Shown here: piece after piece, positions 1 to 10,064 of the stretch
Layout of the letters: every line of letters starts with the position of its first letter
How positions within the stretch are numbered: the stretch's first letter is position 1
Assembly: GCF_036417845.1 (NCBI RefSeq)
Contig: NC_089984.1
Location: forward strand, 29,981,447 to 30,045,446
Source of the DNA: Apteryx mantelli
Lineage: Eukaryota; Chordata; Aves; Apterygiformes; Apterygidae
Direction: 5' to 3'
Length of the DNA stretch: 64,000 nt
The notes under the pieces: generated by a model
Told to the model about the DNA's origin: nothing
Databases searched by the model: none
What the model saw: only the letters and a program-made list of their open reading frames with translations
Translations under genes and position numbers: made by a program

Positions 1-66
1 CTGGAACAGCCTCAATGACCCTCTGTTTGGCTGGCTGAGTGACCGGGTCTTCCTTAGCACACAGCA
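1..66 (+). CDS. MFSD13A: MFSD13A internal coding exon, cut by the window's left edge
   Basis: Reading from base 2 gives [21 protein letters not shown] and two bases of a Gln codon, followed by the donor GTAAGT at 67. The phase-2 junction is completed by the first base of the exon at 891. The segment is the family's conserved cytoplasmic loop after an early transmembrane helix. The 5' end of this exon is not visible. Confidence 0.92.
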
Positions 67-3000
67 GTAAGTTACGTTCCATTTTCAGCAGAGGCTGTGA
101 AACTGTTCACTCTCTGGGGGAGATAATGTGCAAGTGACAGCTTTGAAGTGGTGTAGGAATGTTTGCTGGAGCATGGAACTCATAAATACCACCTTTTCTT
201 GGTACCTTTGGACTTCAGAGCTCTTCGCATTTTATTTCAGTACCTGTCCTTATAGAGGAAGTAGCATATCTGCATGGGTGGATGTGACTCTGATTCTTTA
301 CAATTACGCAAGTGGTACTGAACCTAAAATATAGGCATCTAAAATCTGAAGCCTCTGCTACATGAGCAAGCCTCTTAGTGGGGCATTGGAAAGTATCTGT
401 GTGTGATTTGGGAGACGAAGTGGGGAGAAAGGACGATGATTCCATCTGGAATGCCTCAAATCACTTGTTCCCAAACTCCCTGGATCGTGGATCACTGTTG
501 GCCCTTAGCGTTTCTTGTGTACTACCTTCAAGCTTATAATGAAATTCATGGCAAGGCTCCTTACGCTATTTACTGAAGCGTAGGGATCACTTTTTAAGTG
601 CTGATTGAGGCAGACAATGCAAAACTGTCACGAAGAGCTTTGTTCTGGAGAGAAGATCGCATTCCTTTTTTTTTTTTTTTTTTCCTTCTTAAACCCAATT
701 TGTCTGCATATTAGCTGAGAAGGTATCTGACATGGGTGCTTATTAGCAAATGCTGTGTTTGTGTCTAGACTGCTTATGCAACTTGCATGAAGAGGGAGAT
801 GCATGTGGCTGGGATTCCTGTTTGGTCACATGGGTTTTGTCCAAGTGTCTAAGAGTGGGTTTTTTTTGTTGTTTTTTCCTTTTCTTGCAGGCCAGGAACA
901 GAGATTTCCTCCCCAGAAGTAGTTCTGAAGAGACTCAGGGCGCTAAGCCACAATGGGCCCCTCTTTGCCATCTCTTTCCTGGCATTCTGGGTTGCCTGGA
1001 CTCATCCTGGTTTGCAGTTCCTTCTCTGCCTTTGCCTCTACGACAGCTTTCTCACCATGGTGGACCTCCATCACAACGCCTTGCTCGCAGACCTGGCTGT
1101 TTCAGCAAAGGACAGGACTAGCCTCAACTTCTACTGCGCCCTCTTCAGTGCCATAGGCTCGCTCTCCGTCTTCATGTCCTATGCAGTGTGGAACAAAGAA
1201 GACTTCTTTTCCTTTCGCATATTTTGCGTGGTGCTGGCCCTCTGCTCCATCATTGGTTTTACCCTGTCAACACAGCTGCTCCGCCAGCGGTTTGAGGCTG
1301 ATGGAAAAGCAAAATGGGACCAGGAATCAACACTGAAGGAGTAAGTGTCACCAGTTCTGCAGTTGGAACAAAGTCCTGGCATAGATCTGTAGAGTCCTAT
1401 TTTGCTTTACAGCAGACTAAATGTGTGGTAAGATCCAGGACAAGGCAAATTTTAATCATCTATGGTTCTTGTCTGTTGATACAGTTTTCAGAAACACTTC
1501 TGCCACACTGGCTCCTAAGGCCCTCTGAAAATAGGACAAAACTATCTCGTGACACTTCTGGCCCAAACTGGAGGCAGAGCCCTGACCTGCTGTATGGCCC
1601 ATCCAGTGTTTGGAACAAGAAATGTTAATAACTAGAGCACCCAGGCCTGTGAGTGGCAAAATGTCAGAAGAACCTTATGAAAATATTCCTGCTTGAGCAT
1701 GAGACCACCTTGCTGCCCATTTCCTGTTGAACAGGACAAGTGAATGTCTCTTACCCCTCTGCTCGCTTTAGCTACCTGATAGCGGCTGGGCTGTTGGTGG
1801 GCCATGATGCAGCTGGTTTCTCTGTTCAGCTCCCTGGCTCTTCCCTTGGGCTGCCTCATTTGTTGTCTGTTATAAGCTGCCAGCATTATGCTATACTAAC
1901 ACAGCAGATCCCGCTGAGATCTGCCAGGTGAGCTAACCGTAGGGATCTGGAGTAGGAGCATGTGTAGTAGAATGGCTGGTAAGAGAAGAATGTTTTTGTG
2001 AACAAAGGTCTGAATTTCAGATTCAGAGAATAAACGTTCTTTGGGAGACCTGTGGCCTGTTGTTCTTGCTAGCAATAAGCAAACATTGTTGCAAGCTCTG
2101 CTGTTTTGGTTTGGTCCAGGAAAAGGGAAGGTCAGGATGGGAGCTGAGTAGAGAGAGGTCTGCATCTGGACACGAGGGGCTGGGGGCTCTCCCCTGTTTG
2201 CGTGAAGGACTCACAGGTAGCTTTTTTTCTCCCTTTAGGCTGTACATTGAGAAACTCTCTGTCCCCCAGGAGAAGAGGATCACCCTGGCAGAGTATCTCC
2301 AGCAGCTCTCCCGACATCGCAACTTCCTCTGGTTTGTCTGCATGAACCTAGTCCAGGTAGGTGCAGCAGTGACACGCTGTGATTCAGAGGATGAGCTGCA
2401 ACTGTCTGAGATGGTGATTCAACAGGATGCCAGTTCCCCAGGAAGGGCAGAGGTGTTTCCAGCACCCACTTGCTCTCGAAACCTTCTGCACACACTTGGC
2501 TGATTCAGCAGCTGGTAGCTGCTCTCCCTGCCTGTGACCTGAGGATACTTCCTCAGCGGGCTGTGGGGAGCTCCCTCCTCTGTCCGCAGCACAGGCCAGA
2601 TGACAGAGGGCTGACTGAGCTCTGCACAGCCCACGTGGGGTGTAGAAACCAGCGGGAAAGAGTTCAGGAGTGCAAGTTTGCTGGCCTAGCTGTCAGCACC
2701 GTCTCCTTCCCCTTTTGTGTTCCTGAGACTCACATCACCACTCTCGCTGTCCAGCTGGATCCACCTCCCAGCTGACCTTTGCCGTTTCTGTTCTACATCC
2801 TCTTCAGCGATTACTACCAAATGCCGGCAGCCTGCCCAACCTTCCAAAGCTTTGTGTGCTGCAGTCACAGCTCCTGTCTCCCCAGGGATCCCTACGCTCC
2901 CCTCCGGCCAGCTCTGGATGCTGATCTGCATCTTTGCATTTGAGGGCCTCGCTGCCTTCTCTGTCCTGCCATGCCACTGCCTCCCACAAACCCTTGTGGC

Positions 3001-6000
3001 CACTGCTGTCACCTTCTTGCCCTGCTGTGCCCCAGCAGCTCTGTGTGCTGTGCAGGTGCCCCTCATCGCTCTAGCAGAGTAAGCGCACTAGTGAGGAACA
3101 CTTTGACAGCTGGGAAGCAGTACTGACCCTGGGCACAGAGTGGGCACAGCTGGTGGTGTTGCAGCTTTGCAGTCTCAAAGCCTACAGTGTCGTAACCTCC
3201 ACAGCCAAGCGCCCACTCTGCTAAAGTACTCTAGGCCCATCCTGCATGATCCCTTGGCACAGGGCACCTAAGGTAACGGAGAACAGGGGGCCATTGGCTT
3301 TTTCTGTTTTCTTCTTACTGCTGTTCATGCTGATCAGGTCGTCTGCATGCTGCTTTCACAGGTTTTTCACTGCCACTTTAACAGCAACTTCTTCCCCCTA
3401 TTTCTGGAGCACCTGCTGTCAGACCAGATCTCTGTCTCTACTGGATCTTTCCTGCTAGGTGAGTCTTGGATGGGGCTGGAGGGAGCAGCCAGGTTAGGAT
3501 CTGGCCTGACTCTTTATTTTCCCCTCACATAGTCCAGCTGGGGAGGTGTGCTTGCAGGTCTCTGGGCTGTAAGATTCCCACACACACACCCCACATGCTT
3601 CCCTGGGACCTCCCGAGTCTCCAACCTTGCTTCCTTCCTGAGCACAAGAGAAATAACTTGGAGCCTTTTCTGATGGTGAAAAGCACGAAGTGTTGGGCTC
3701 TGGCCTAGGCTCCACAGCTCCATACAGGTTTTGCTCCAAGTGTAATAGTAGTGTCTGCAGATACAGCTCCAGGACAGGAATTGGGTGCAACAGGAGAAGC
3801 AGCCCTTAATTTAATCTCTTTCTGTAGCATGTGGACCATTTCCAGGCTCCAGGTCTGTGGGCACTGCTCCTAGAAGACTAGAGTTACCTGGGAGGGTTTG
3901 TGCAGGCCGGGTCTGGTCATGCTGTCCGATCCCTCTCATTTCTGCTCCAGGGCTAACTCACAGCCTCTGCGTGACACTAGGCAAGTCTGCTCTTCCTTCC
4001 TGCCCATGAGGCTGGTGGAAGAAGACCTCCCTCTGCAGGAAGAGTGTGTGATCTGCTGCAAACCCACTAAGTAACCCACTGTCATCTCTTCCCATGTGTG
4101 TGGGGGGGTTACTCTGTACTTCCTGTCCTGCACCCCTGCTGGCTACAGGGTCTCTCAGTATCAGTCCTCAGAGGAGGTGGATACTGAAACTCCTTCAAGT
4201 TATTTGTGTATCTGTCTCTGCTCAGGTGTTTCCTATATTGCCCCTCACCTCAACAACCTCTACTTCCTGTCCCTCTGCCGCCGTTGTGGGGTTTATGCTG
4301 TGGTGCGAGGACTCTTCTTCCTGAAGTTGGCTCTCAGTGTTGCCATGCTCCTTGCAGGACCTGATCAGGTGTATCTGCTCTGCATCTTCATTGCCAGGTA
4401 CGCAAGCAGCACTTGCTTTTCCTGCTCTCTGCCAGCTGGGAAGGGAAGTGGCTTGTGCCCATTTTACAGAGAGGAATTGGGGACAGGGAGGAGAAGCTAG
4501 GGTTGCACAGAACCCAAGTGGCTCCCAGGTTTGGTGTTTCCCAGTTCTAACAGCCACCTGAGCTTGGGATGGGTGACTGCAGAATCTGCTGGCTGCACCC
4601 ACAGCAGAGCGAGGGAGGCAGCAGTGGTCTGGCCCTGTCATGTGGGAGGGCAGAGATCTGGCAGGGCAGGTGGCGGCCTGCAGCAGCCTCTCCCAGCTGC
4701 CGAGCCAAGCTCCCCTCCTCCTCTGCAGCCTGCCTGGCGAAATCGCTCTCAGTAAGTGCAGCAGCTGCCCTTTAGCCACTTGCCCAGCCGCTCTAGCTCC
4801 TGTTGGCCTGAACTTGGCTGGGGATTCTTCCCTGCAGAGCTGTGTCCTGCCAGGCATGCGCATGCATCTTGCACACATCTTACAGGCAGGAGCTAAGCTG
4901 GTTGGGGAGATACTGTGGGCTTCCTCCTGTCCCCAAGGCCATCTGTGCTGCAGTTTGGGACTAACTCAGGGCATCACTGCAGGATACACATGGCTTATTG
5001 TTAGCAGTGCTCCCCTCTGGTACCACGGGCTTCTGAAATCTTCATTTAAGATGCTGGGGAACCTTTCTCTTCTCTTTCTCTCTTTCTCTCTCTCTCTCTG
5101 TTTTCTCTGATCCCTCACCTACTCCTGTCATTTCTCGGTGCCCCTATTCAGTGCTTTGCCTGTTGTCCTGCAGCAACCGGGTGTTCACAGAAGGGACCTG
5201 TAAGTTGCTGAACCTGGTGGTCACTGACTTGGTGGATGAGGATCTAGTCCTGAACCGTAGGAAGCAGGCGGCCTCAGCGCTGCTGTTTGGGATGGTTGCT
5301 CTGGTCACCAAACCGGGCCAGACCTTTGCCCCTCTGATCGGCACCTGGCTGCTCTGTGCGTACACAGGTAAGAGCGCTGCTGGGGACGGCAGCAGGGCAG
5401 GCGAGGGTAGCCCTGCGCATTGGCATTTGGACAGGACCCATCGGCAGGATCGCCTGCAGGATGCCTTAGTGCCGCAGTAATACAGCCTTGCCCACTTGGC
5501 ACAGACGTTCCAGTGAGCTCAGGCTTGTGTGGAGCCTGGCCCAGTTGGCAGGTGACTTAGTGCTTCACTGGGGTCTGGCTCTGCTCCCTGTCCCTGTGCT
5601 GGGCTTGGTCATCTCTCAGCTGAGGACAAGGCCAACACTGCCCACAGCTTGCAAGTTAAAGATTTGAATCCACGCTGTTAAGATTGGTTTTGGTTGCCCT
5701 GTCCCTTTCTAAGACCTGTGAGCTCAGTGTCCTCCGCAGTACTTTTTGTCTGGTGGGGGGAAACGGAGTTCCTTCAGTTGCCAAGTTGTGACGGGTCTCT
5801 GCTTCTCCAAGCCCAGTCACTCAGAGGGAAGGGACAAGGGTCCTACTGTCCCCACTCTCACAAATTCTCCCTTGGCACCAGGCTACGACATTTTCCAGCG
5901 TGACCCCTTGAGCAACGTGGTGAGCGCCCAGCCGAAGCTGGAGTCTGATGCAGCCTGGGAGCCAACTCTTCGCCAGGGCTGTTTTTACCTCCTCGTTTTT

Positions 6001-6135
6001 GTACCCATCACGTGTGCGTTGCTGCAACTCCTCAGCTGGTCTCAGTTCAGCTTGCACGGGAAACGTCTGCAGATGGTGAAGGCTCAGCGCCAAAGCCTGA
6101 CGCAAGGCCGAGCTCCAGAGGTCAAAATGATCTAG
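1..6135 (+). CDS. MFSD13A: MFSD13A (TMEM180), MFS-like multi-pass membrane protein; 3' seven coding exons, 5' end outside window
   Basis: Exons 1-66, 891-1340, 2239-2356, 3362-3458, 4226-4397, 5174-5367 and 5882-6135 splice in one frame to 449 residues plus TAG. All donors are GT, all acceptors AG, and the junction phases agree. The human protein is about 517 residues, so roughly 60-65 N-terminal residues lie upstream of the window. The fragment opens with the conserved [15 protein letters not shown] segment of the MFS/GPH-symporter-like fold. Further hydrophobic helices include [13 protein letters not shown] and [10 protein letters not shown] (exon 2), [13 protein letters not shown] (exon 5), [13 protein letters not shown] (exon 6) and [19 protein letters not shown] (last exon). 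Other strongly conserved pieces are LVDLHH-like [49 protein letters not shown] and [12 protein letters not shown]. The tail is hydrophilic and ends VKMI. It is predicted to be an integral membrane protein; the transported substrate is unknown. Identity rests on recognising the family sequence and on synteny with ACTR1A and SUFU. Confidence 0.95.
67..890 (+). other. MFSD13A: MFSD13A introns (67-890, 1341-2238, 2357-3361, 3459-4225, 4398-5173, 5368-5881)
   Basis: The six visible introns are 0.5-1.0 kb each, compact in the way typical of bird genes. All begin GT and end AG. Nothing else was recognised in them apart from a T-run near 666, a CT-rich tract at 5063-5099 and a doubtful MIR-like patch near 4440-4520. 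The coordinates given here are those of the first intron only. Confidence 0.85.
891..1340 (+). CDS. MFSD13A: MFSD13A coding exon (largest in window)
   Basis: The exon follows a T-rich tract and TTGCAG and ends at the donor GTAAGT at 1341. Its 450 nt encode several hydrophobic helices, including [10 protein letters not shown] and [18 protein letters not shown], around the conserved VDLHH and NFYC motifs. The exon ends in a charged loop, [12 protein letters not shown], that is variable in the family. It enters and leaves in phase 2. Confidence 0.95.
2239..2356 (+). CDS. MFSD13A: MFSD13A coding exon
   Basis: The acceptor CCCTTTAG precedes the exon and the donor GTAGGT follows at 2357. It completes Glu and then encodes [20 protein letters not shown] and [19 protein letters not shown]. 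The conserved RHRNFLWFV segment starts the second half of the transporter fold. The exon ends in phase 0. Confidence 0.95.
3362..3458 (+). CDS. MFSD13A: MFSD13A coding exon
   Basis: The acceptor TTTCACAG and donor GTGAGT flank 97 nt that encode [32 protein letters not shown] and one base of a Gly codon. [20 protein letters not shown] is among the most conserved stretches of the family. Confidence 0.95.
4226..4397 (+). CDS. MFSD13A: MFSD13A coding exon
   Basis: The acceptor TGCTCAG and donor GTACGC flank 172 nt that encode [19 protein letters not shown] and two hydrophobic helices, one around [13 protein letters not shown] and one around YLLCIFIA. It ends in phase 2 inside a Ser codon that the next exon completes. 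Confidence 0.95.
5063..5099 (+). repeat. CT-rich pyrimidine microsatellite
   Basis: A nearly pure run of C and T ends in (TC)n. It lies about 75 nt upstream of the MFSD13A exon at 5174 and may contribute to a long polypyrimidine region. Confidence 0.8.
5174..5367 (+). CDS. MFSD13A: MFSD13A coding exon
   Basis: The acceptor CCTGCAG and donor GTAAGA flank 194 nt that encode [19 protein letters not shown], then [20 protein letters not shown] and [20 protein letters not shown]. The match to mammalian MFSD13A is near-continuous. The exon ends in phase 1 in a Gly codon. Confidence 0.96.
5882..6135 (+). CDS. MFSD13A: MFSD13A terminal coding exon with stop codon
   Basis: The acceptor GGCACCAG precedes the exon, which starts [15 protein letters not shown]. 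It then encodes the final helix around [17 protein letters not shown] and the conserved tail [20 protein letters not shown], ending VKMI with TAG at 6133-6135. The stretch just after the junction (about 30 residues) is variable in the family. Confidence 0.95.
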
Positions 6136-7835
6136 GGATGTGTGAGCCCGTGGGGGAGTTCCCGTTCTCTGGCTCCAGGCTGACGCAGGACTGCAGACTA
6201 GGAAAAGGGATCACTGGCTGAGAAACCCCCGTGTTTACGATTCAACTGTGAAATGCCGTAATGCCAATGTTTACTCATTCCAGGAGGTGGCTGCTGGGGA
6301 AGGCCGAGAAGCGTTCAGCATGCAGTGGGGCAGGGAGGGGTGGCTGTGCCCACAGGAGCAAGAGCGTTTTATCCTAGCCAGTCTCCGGTCCCAAGGAGCA
6401 GAGAGAGAGCTGTTAATCCTGGAGCAGGAGGCACCAGGTTGCAGTGTGTGATGGAGAGCCACATCCAGTGCCCTGCCCTGGGCATGGCCCTGGAGAGCTG
6501 CAGCCTCTCTGGCTGAGCAGGAGGGGGGCTGCGCAGGGAGTCCTTCCTTGCTAGAGCCCTGCAGCTTCAGGGAGTGGAGTAGGAGGCTCCTGAGGAACCA
6601 GGTGACCAAGGGGTGATTTCAGGACAGGGATGGGAGCACCCTGAAGGCCTTTCCCAGTAGCTGGTACAACCCCTCCCACACAGAGTGCTGCAGTTCTTGG
6701 ACCAAATTTATTCTGAGACTTTTCTTGTTCCCGGGACAACATCCTGTACAGCCAGGGTCCTCTGGCTGTTCTTGTTCTGTGCTGAGGCTTCCTCTTAAGT
6801 GGCCTCGCAGAGAGAGTTGTCACTGGGCTGGGAAAATGCGGTGCACTTGACCTGGGCTCAGAGCCTGGAGCTGGAACACCTTGCCTGGCGTCCTCTTGCC
6901 TGCATTTAGCCCCGATGTCCCCTCCACAGCCCCTTCCAGTCAGCACTGTCACATATCTGTGCCATGAGCACCCTCCCACAGTGGCTGGGGCTTGTAGGGT
7001 CGAGATCAGCAAACCAACCTTTAACTGAGTGGATGGAAGTGCCTCCCTGCCCCAGAGGGAGGGTAGCAGAGCCATCCCAGGTACCTGAGCAAAGGCAGCC
7101 TAGTGCCTTCCCTTCTTGTGGAGGGAGCACGGCCTGGAGGAGATGCTGGTCTTGCTCTTGTGCCTCTGATTCCTCTTAGGAGCTTGTTTGAGACAACCCA
7201 GAGCAGTTGAACACTTGACACTTTACCTCTGTGTGGAGAGAGACAGATGGACAGACACCTCAGCTCCTCCCTGTTTGAAGCGATGCCCCAGAGGCTGCTT
7301 TTCTTATCTGGCTGCTGAGCAAGGGGCTGACGGAAGACATCAGGAGATTTGGTCTCCCTGGCTCTGGCCGGGAGCAGAATGGACAGGTAGTCACCAAAGG
7401 GATCCCTGAGGTGAGGGCCAGTATCACCACAATCCTCAACATGTCAGTGGCCAAAACCAGATCAGAAGAGATGTGCTAAAGCAGGCTGGGTCTAGGCCAG
7501 CAGATATCTGCCCTGTGCCCTCCTGCAGGTGGAAGGGATGTCTAGGCAGTGCTTGAAGGACAGTGTGTGGTTGTGGACATGCAGTTCTCTGCTCAGTCAC
7601 CTCCCCAGCTTCTCCACCAGGTTCTCTTGGGGGTCACAGCCAACAAACCTGCCATCTTGCCTCAGGACCCAGCTGCCTTCTCTCTTGGACCAAGATGCAG
7701 CAAAGCTGTCATGGTTCCTGCTGCAAGGCTTCTGTAGCTCATTATGGTTCAGTCATAAGTTATTTGTGTGACTTTTAACAACAAAGTTTGACACTGATTC
7801 TTCATTTCATAAATTAAAGACTATCTTTTCTGTAT
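6136..7835 (+). other. MFSD13A: MFSD13A 3'UTR (end inferred)
   Basis: The sequence between the stop codon and the first convincing poly(A) signal contains no further coding exon, and no transposon was recognised. The short open frames in it on either strand look like chance in GC-rich DNA. The 3' end is placed about 17 nt past ATTAAA at 7813. Confidence 0.6.
7813..7818 (+). terminator. Probable MFSD13A poly(A) signal (ATTAAA)
   Basis: ATTAAA is the commonest variant hexamer. An A/T-rich stretch surrounds it and a T/GT-rich stretch (CTTTTCTGTATTGCTGTGG) follows within 10-30 nt, as expected for a cleavage site. No AATAAA was noticed between the stop codon and this point. Confidence 0.6.
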
Positions 7836-10040
7836 TGCTGTGGTCCTATTTGAATTCACAGCCCCCCCATCTGGCCCTGCATAGGCTCACCTAGTAGCTG
7901 CTTTTCCACTGGACACTTAGGGCAGAAAGTTGTCTCTATCGAGTGACCTGATCTGGGTCTTTCTTGAAGCTCTCCTGAGCCCAGCAGGATCCTGCAGCTC
8001 CTCAACAACAGGGGAGCAGGAGCTTGAGCTTGCTTGACCTCTAGCATTCCAGCAGAGCTGTCCCGGTCCTGGTTGTGTCCCAGATGTAGGCTGCTGGCTG
8101 GCACAAAAAGGCTGCCTCTTCTGTAACCCTGGGCCATGTTTGTCTTGGATGTGCTTCTCATCCCTGCTTCTGGTGTACCTTCATGCAGCCCTACTGAGAC
8201 TGATCTCTGGTGATTCCTGGGGAAACTCAGCTCTCACACCCTCTCCACCCCTTGCATTCTGCCTGCGAAGCTCCCACTTTCACACCTTACTGTAGTGAGG
8301 GGAAGGGAGAGGGGGTCAGGGGTCAGGCTGAACACATGGAGTTATTTTGGGTTGTTGTTTGACCCACTTGCCCGTTGGTAGAGTCCCAGAAACATGCTGT
8401 CCATTAATGAAGACTTGTAAAAAGTCTCACGGTAGTATTGGGTGGCTACAGATGCAACAGTCTTACTATAACCTTTCCAATACATAAGGGTTTGAGACAA
8501 ACTGGAGCAACTGCAAGATAAGTGAACTAGGGCTGGGTCTGACGTGCCTGCTCAGTGATTTTCTAGCAGAACAGGTGGATCTAACCTGGCTGGGTTTGTG
8601 GTCTGCAGCAGGGGCACAACCAGGGTTGTACTGGAGAAAATGGGACTGCTCCAAGGATGGTGGGTTGAAGTAGGACCTTCCCTTTCCAGCAAAACTGTGT
8701 GCTGGGATTTGGGCCAGTTTCTGCAGGGACAGAGGGTCAGAGGCAACAACAGGCTGGCAGGTTGCTGCCTCCTGGATGGAAGTAAATCACTTGTCCCTGC
8801 TGCTCTGCAAGGCCCCAGGCACTAGGCTGCCCCCTCCCTTCACCAACTTGCGCAGGAGGGGGCACAAAGGCTGGGGGCAGCTGCACGCTGAGCTGGCCAC
8901 GGTGCTCTCTGGTCTCATCCCGCTCAATGGTCTGCAGCTAAGGTGGGCAGAGGCCTGAACATGCCTGAGAGGACCCTGCTTAAGGAGTCAGAATTGGATG
9001 GGAAGGGTGCAGGGGGGAGGGAGGGGGAAATACCTTCATCCTGTTTGGTTGAAGCTGCTTTCTTGGTCCCTGGGGCTTGGGCTAGTTGCTGCCCACCATA
9101 CCCCCAGTGCTGCAGCGTTCTTGCCCCACTCATCTCCTCCCAGGCCTCGGCTGCATTGCTCTGCCCCACAGAGTTGCGGTTGCACCCAGCCTGGCTGCTG
9201 CTCGCACACGCTTTGGCTGTCGGTGGTCGGGGCGGTTGAGGTACCCGAAGCAGAAAGGCTGGCTGACTTGCTCATGTACACGCTCAGCCCTCTCCTGGAC
9301 TGCACTGGAACAGGCCTGCCTGGGCACTGAACCACCTTCCTCTTCCCGTCCTGCTCCTTGGAGCCAAGCTCACCACGTTAGTTCTCAGCAAGCATCTGGG
9401 CTGGCACCAGCTCTTCCCACAACAGTGGCTGCAGGGCTCCCAGCTCCTCACTCAGCCAGGGCTGCCCTCGCTGCCTGTACCAACCACGCTCACTTGCCCT
9501 TACAGCTTCTCCACCCCTCAACTGCCCTCAACCTCTGTGCAGGAAGAAATAGAGGTCTTGGGGTAACATAATACTCCACATTTTGTGGGACTGGGCAGCC
9601 CAACAGGACGGAGCCCCTCGAAGACTGCAGGGAGATGCACAGATCCCAGAGGAGCCAGAGGGAAGAGAGCTCTCGGACTCACGCCCCAGCCCCGTCACAT
9701 CTGGCTGCACAGCCTCCCCACCTCTCCATGAGAGTGGGGAGGAGGCAGGCTCAGCCAGGCCCAGCAGCACCCAGCAGCCTCTGCCGAGGGTCCAAATAGG
9801 TTGGCACCTTCACAGCCTTGGTAAGGAGGACAGCAGCTTTGGGCACCAGCAGCAGAGACCACAGCTACGTCCCAGGAACTTCCTACCCCCGCTCAACAGC
9901 CAGATCAGGAGAGCAATCCCAGGCCAAAGATGCTCTGTCTCCCAGCACAGACCAGCCAGCAACAACCCTGCACAGGCAGGACAAGAACATGTTTCTCCTT
10001 CACAATGCAAATGCAGGAGGAGATCAGGCCAGGACACTTA
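7836..10040. other. Intergenic spacer between convergent MFSD13A and ACTR1A 3' ends
   Basis: About 2.2 kb of GC-moderate DNA. No splice-consistent coding sequence, RNA gene or recognisable transposon was found. Several open frames of 60-160 codons occur around 8.9-10.0 kb on both strands but show no family resemblance. Confidence 0.5.
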
Positions 10041-10058
10041 AGTTTGTATATGAACAAC

Positions 10059-10064
10059 TTTATT
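10059..10064 (-). terminator. Candidate distal ACTR1A poly(A) signal
   Basis: TTTATT on the + strand reads AATAAA on the minus strand, and the following minus-strand bases include a T/G-rich stretch. It is the last canonical hexamer noticed before the intergenic spacer. Confidence 0.5.

Noticed and set aside
4435-4520. MIR-like string (CCCATTTTACAGAGAGG) in a MFSD13A intron
   Set aside because: The match covers too little of the consensus to support a feature.
9583-10041. 152-codon + strand open frame between MFSD13A and ACTR1A
   Set aside because: No family resemblance, no splice or conservation support, and it lies in GC-rich DNA where several frames are open on both strands.
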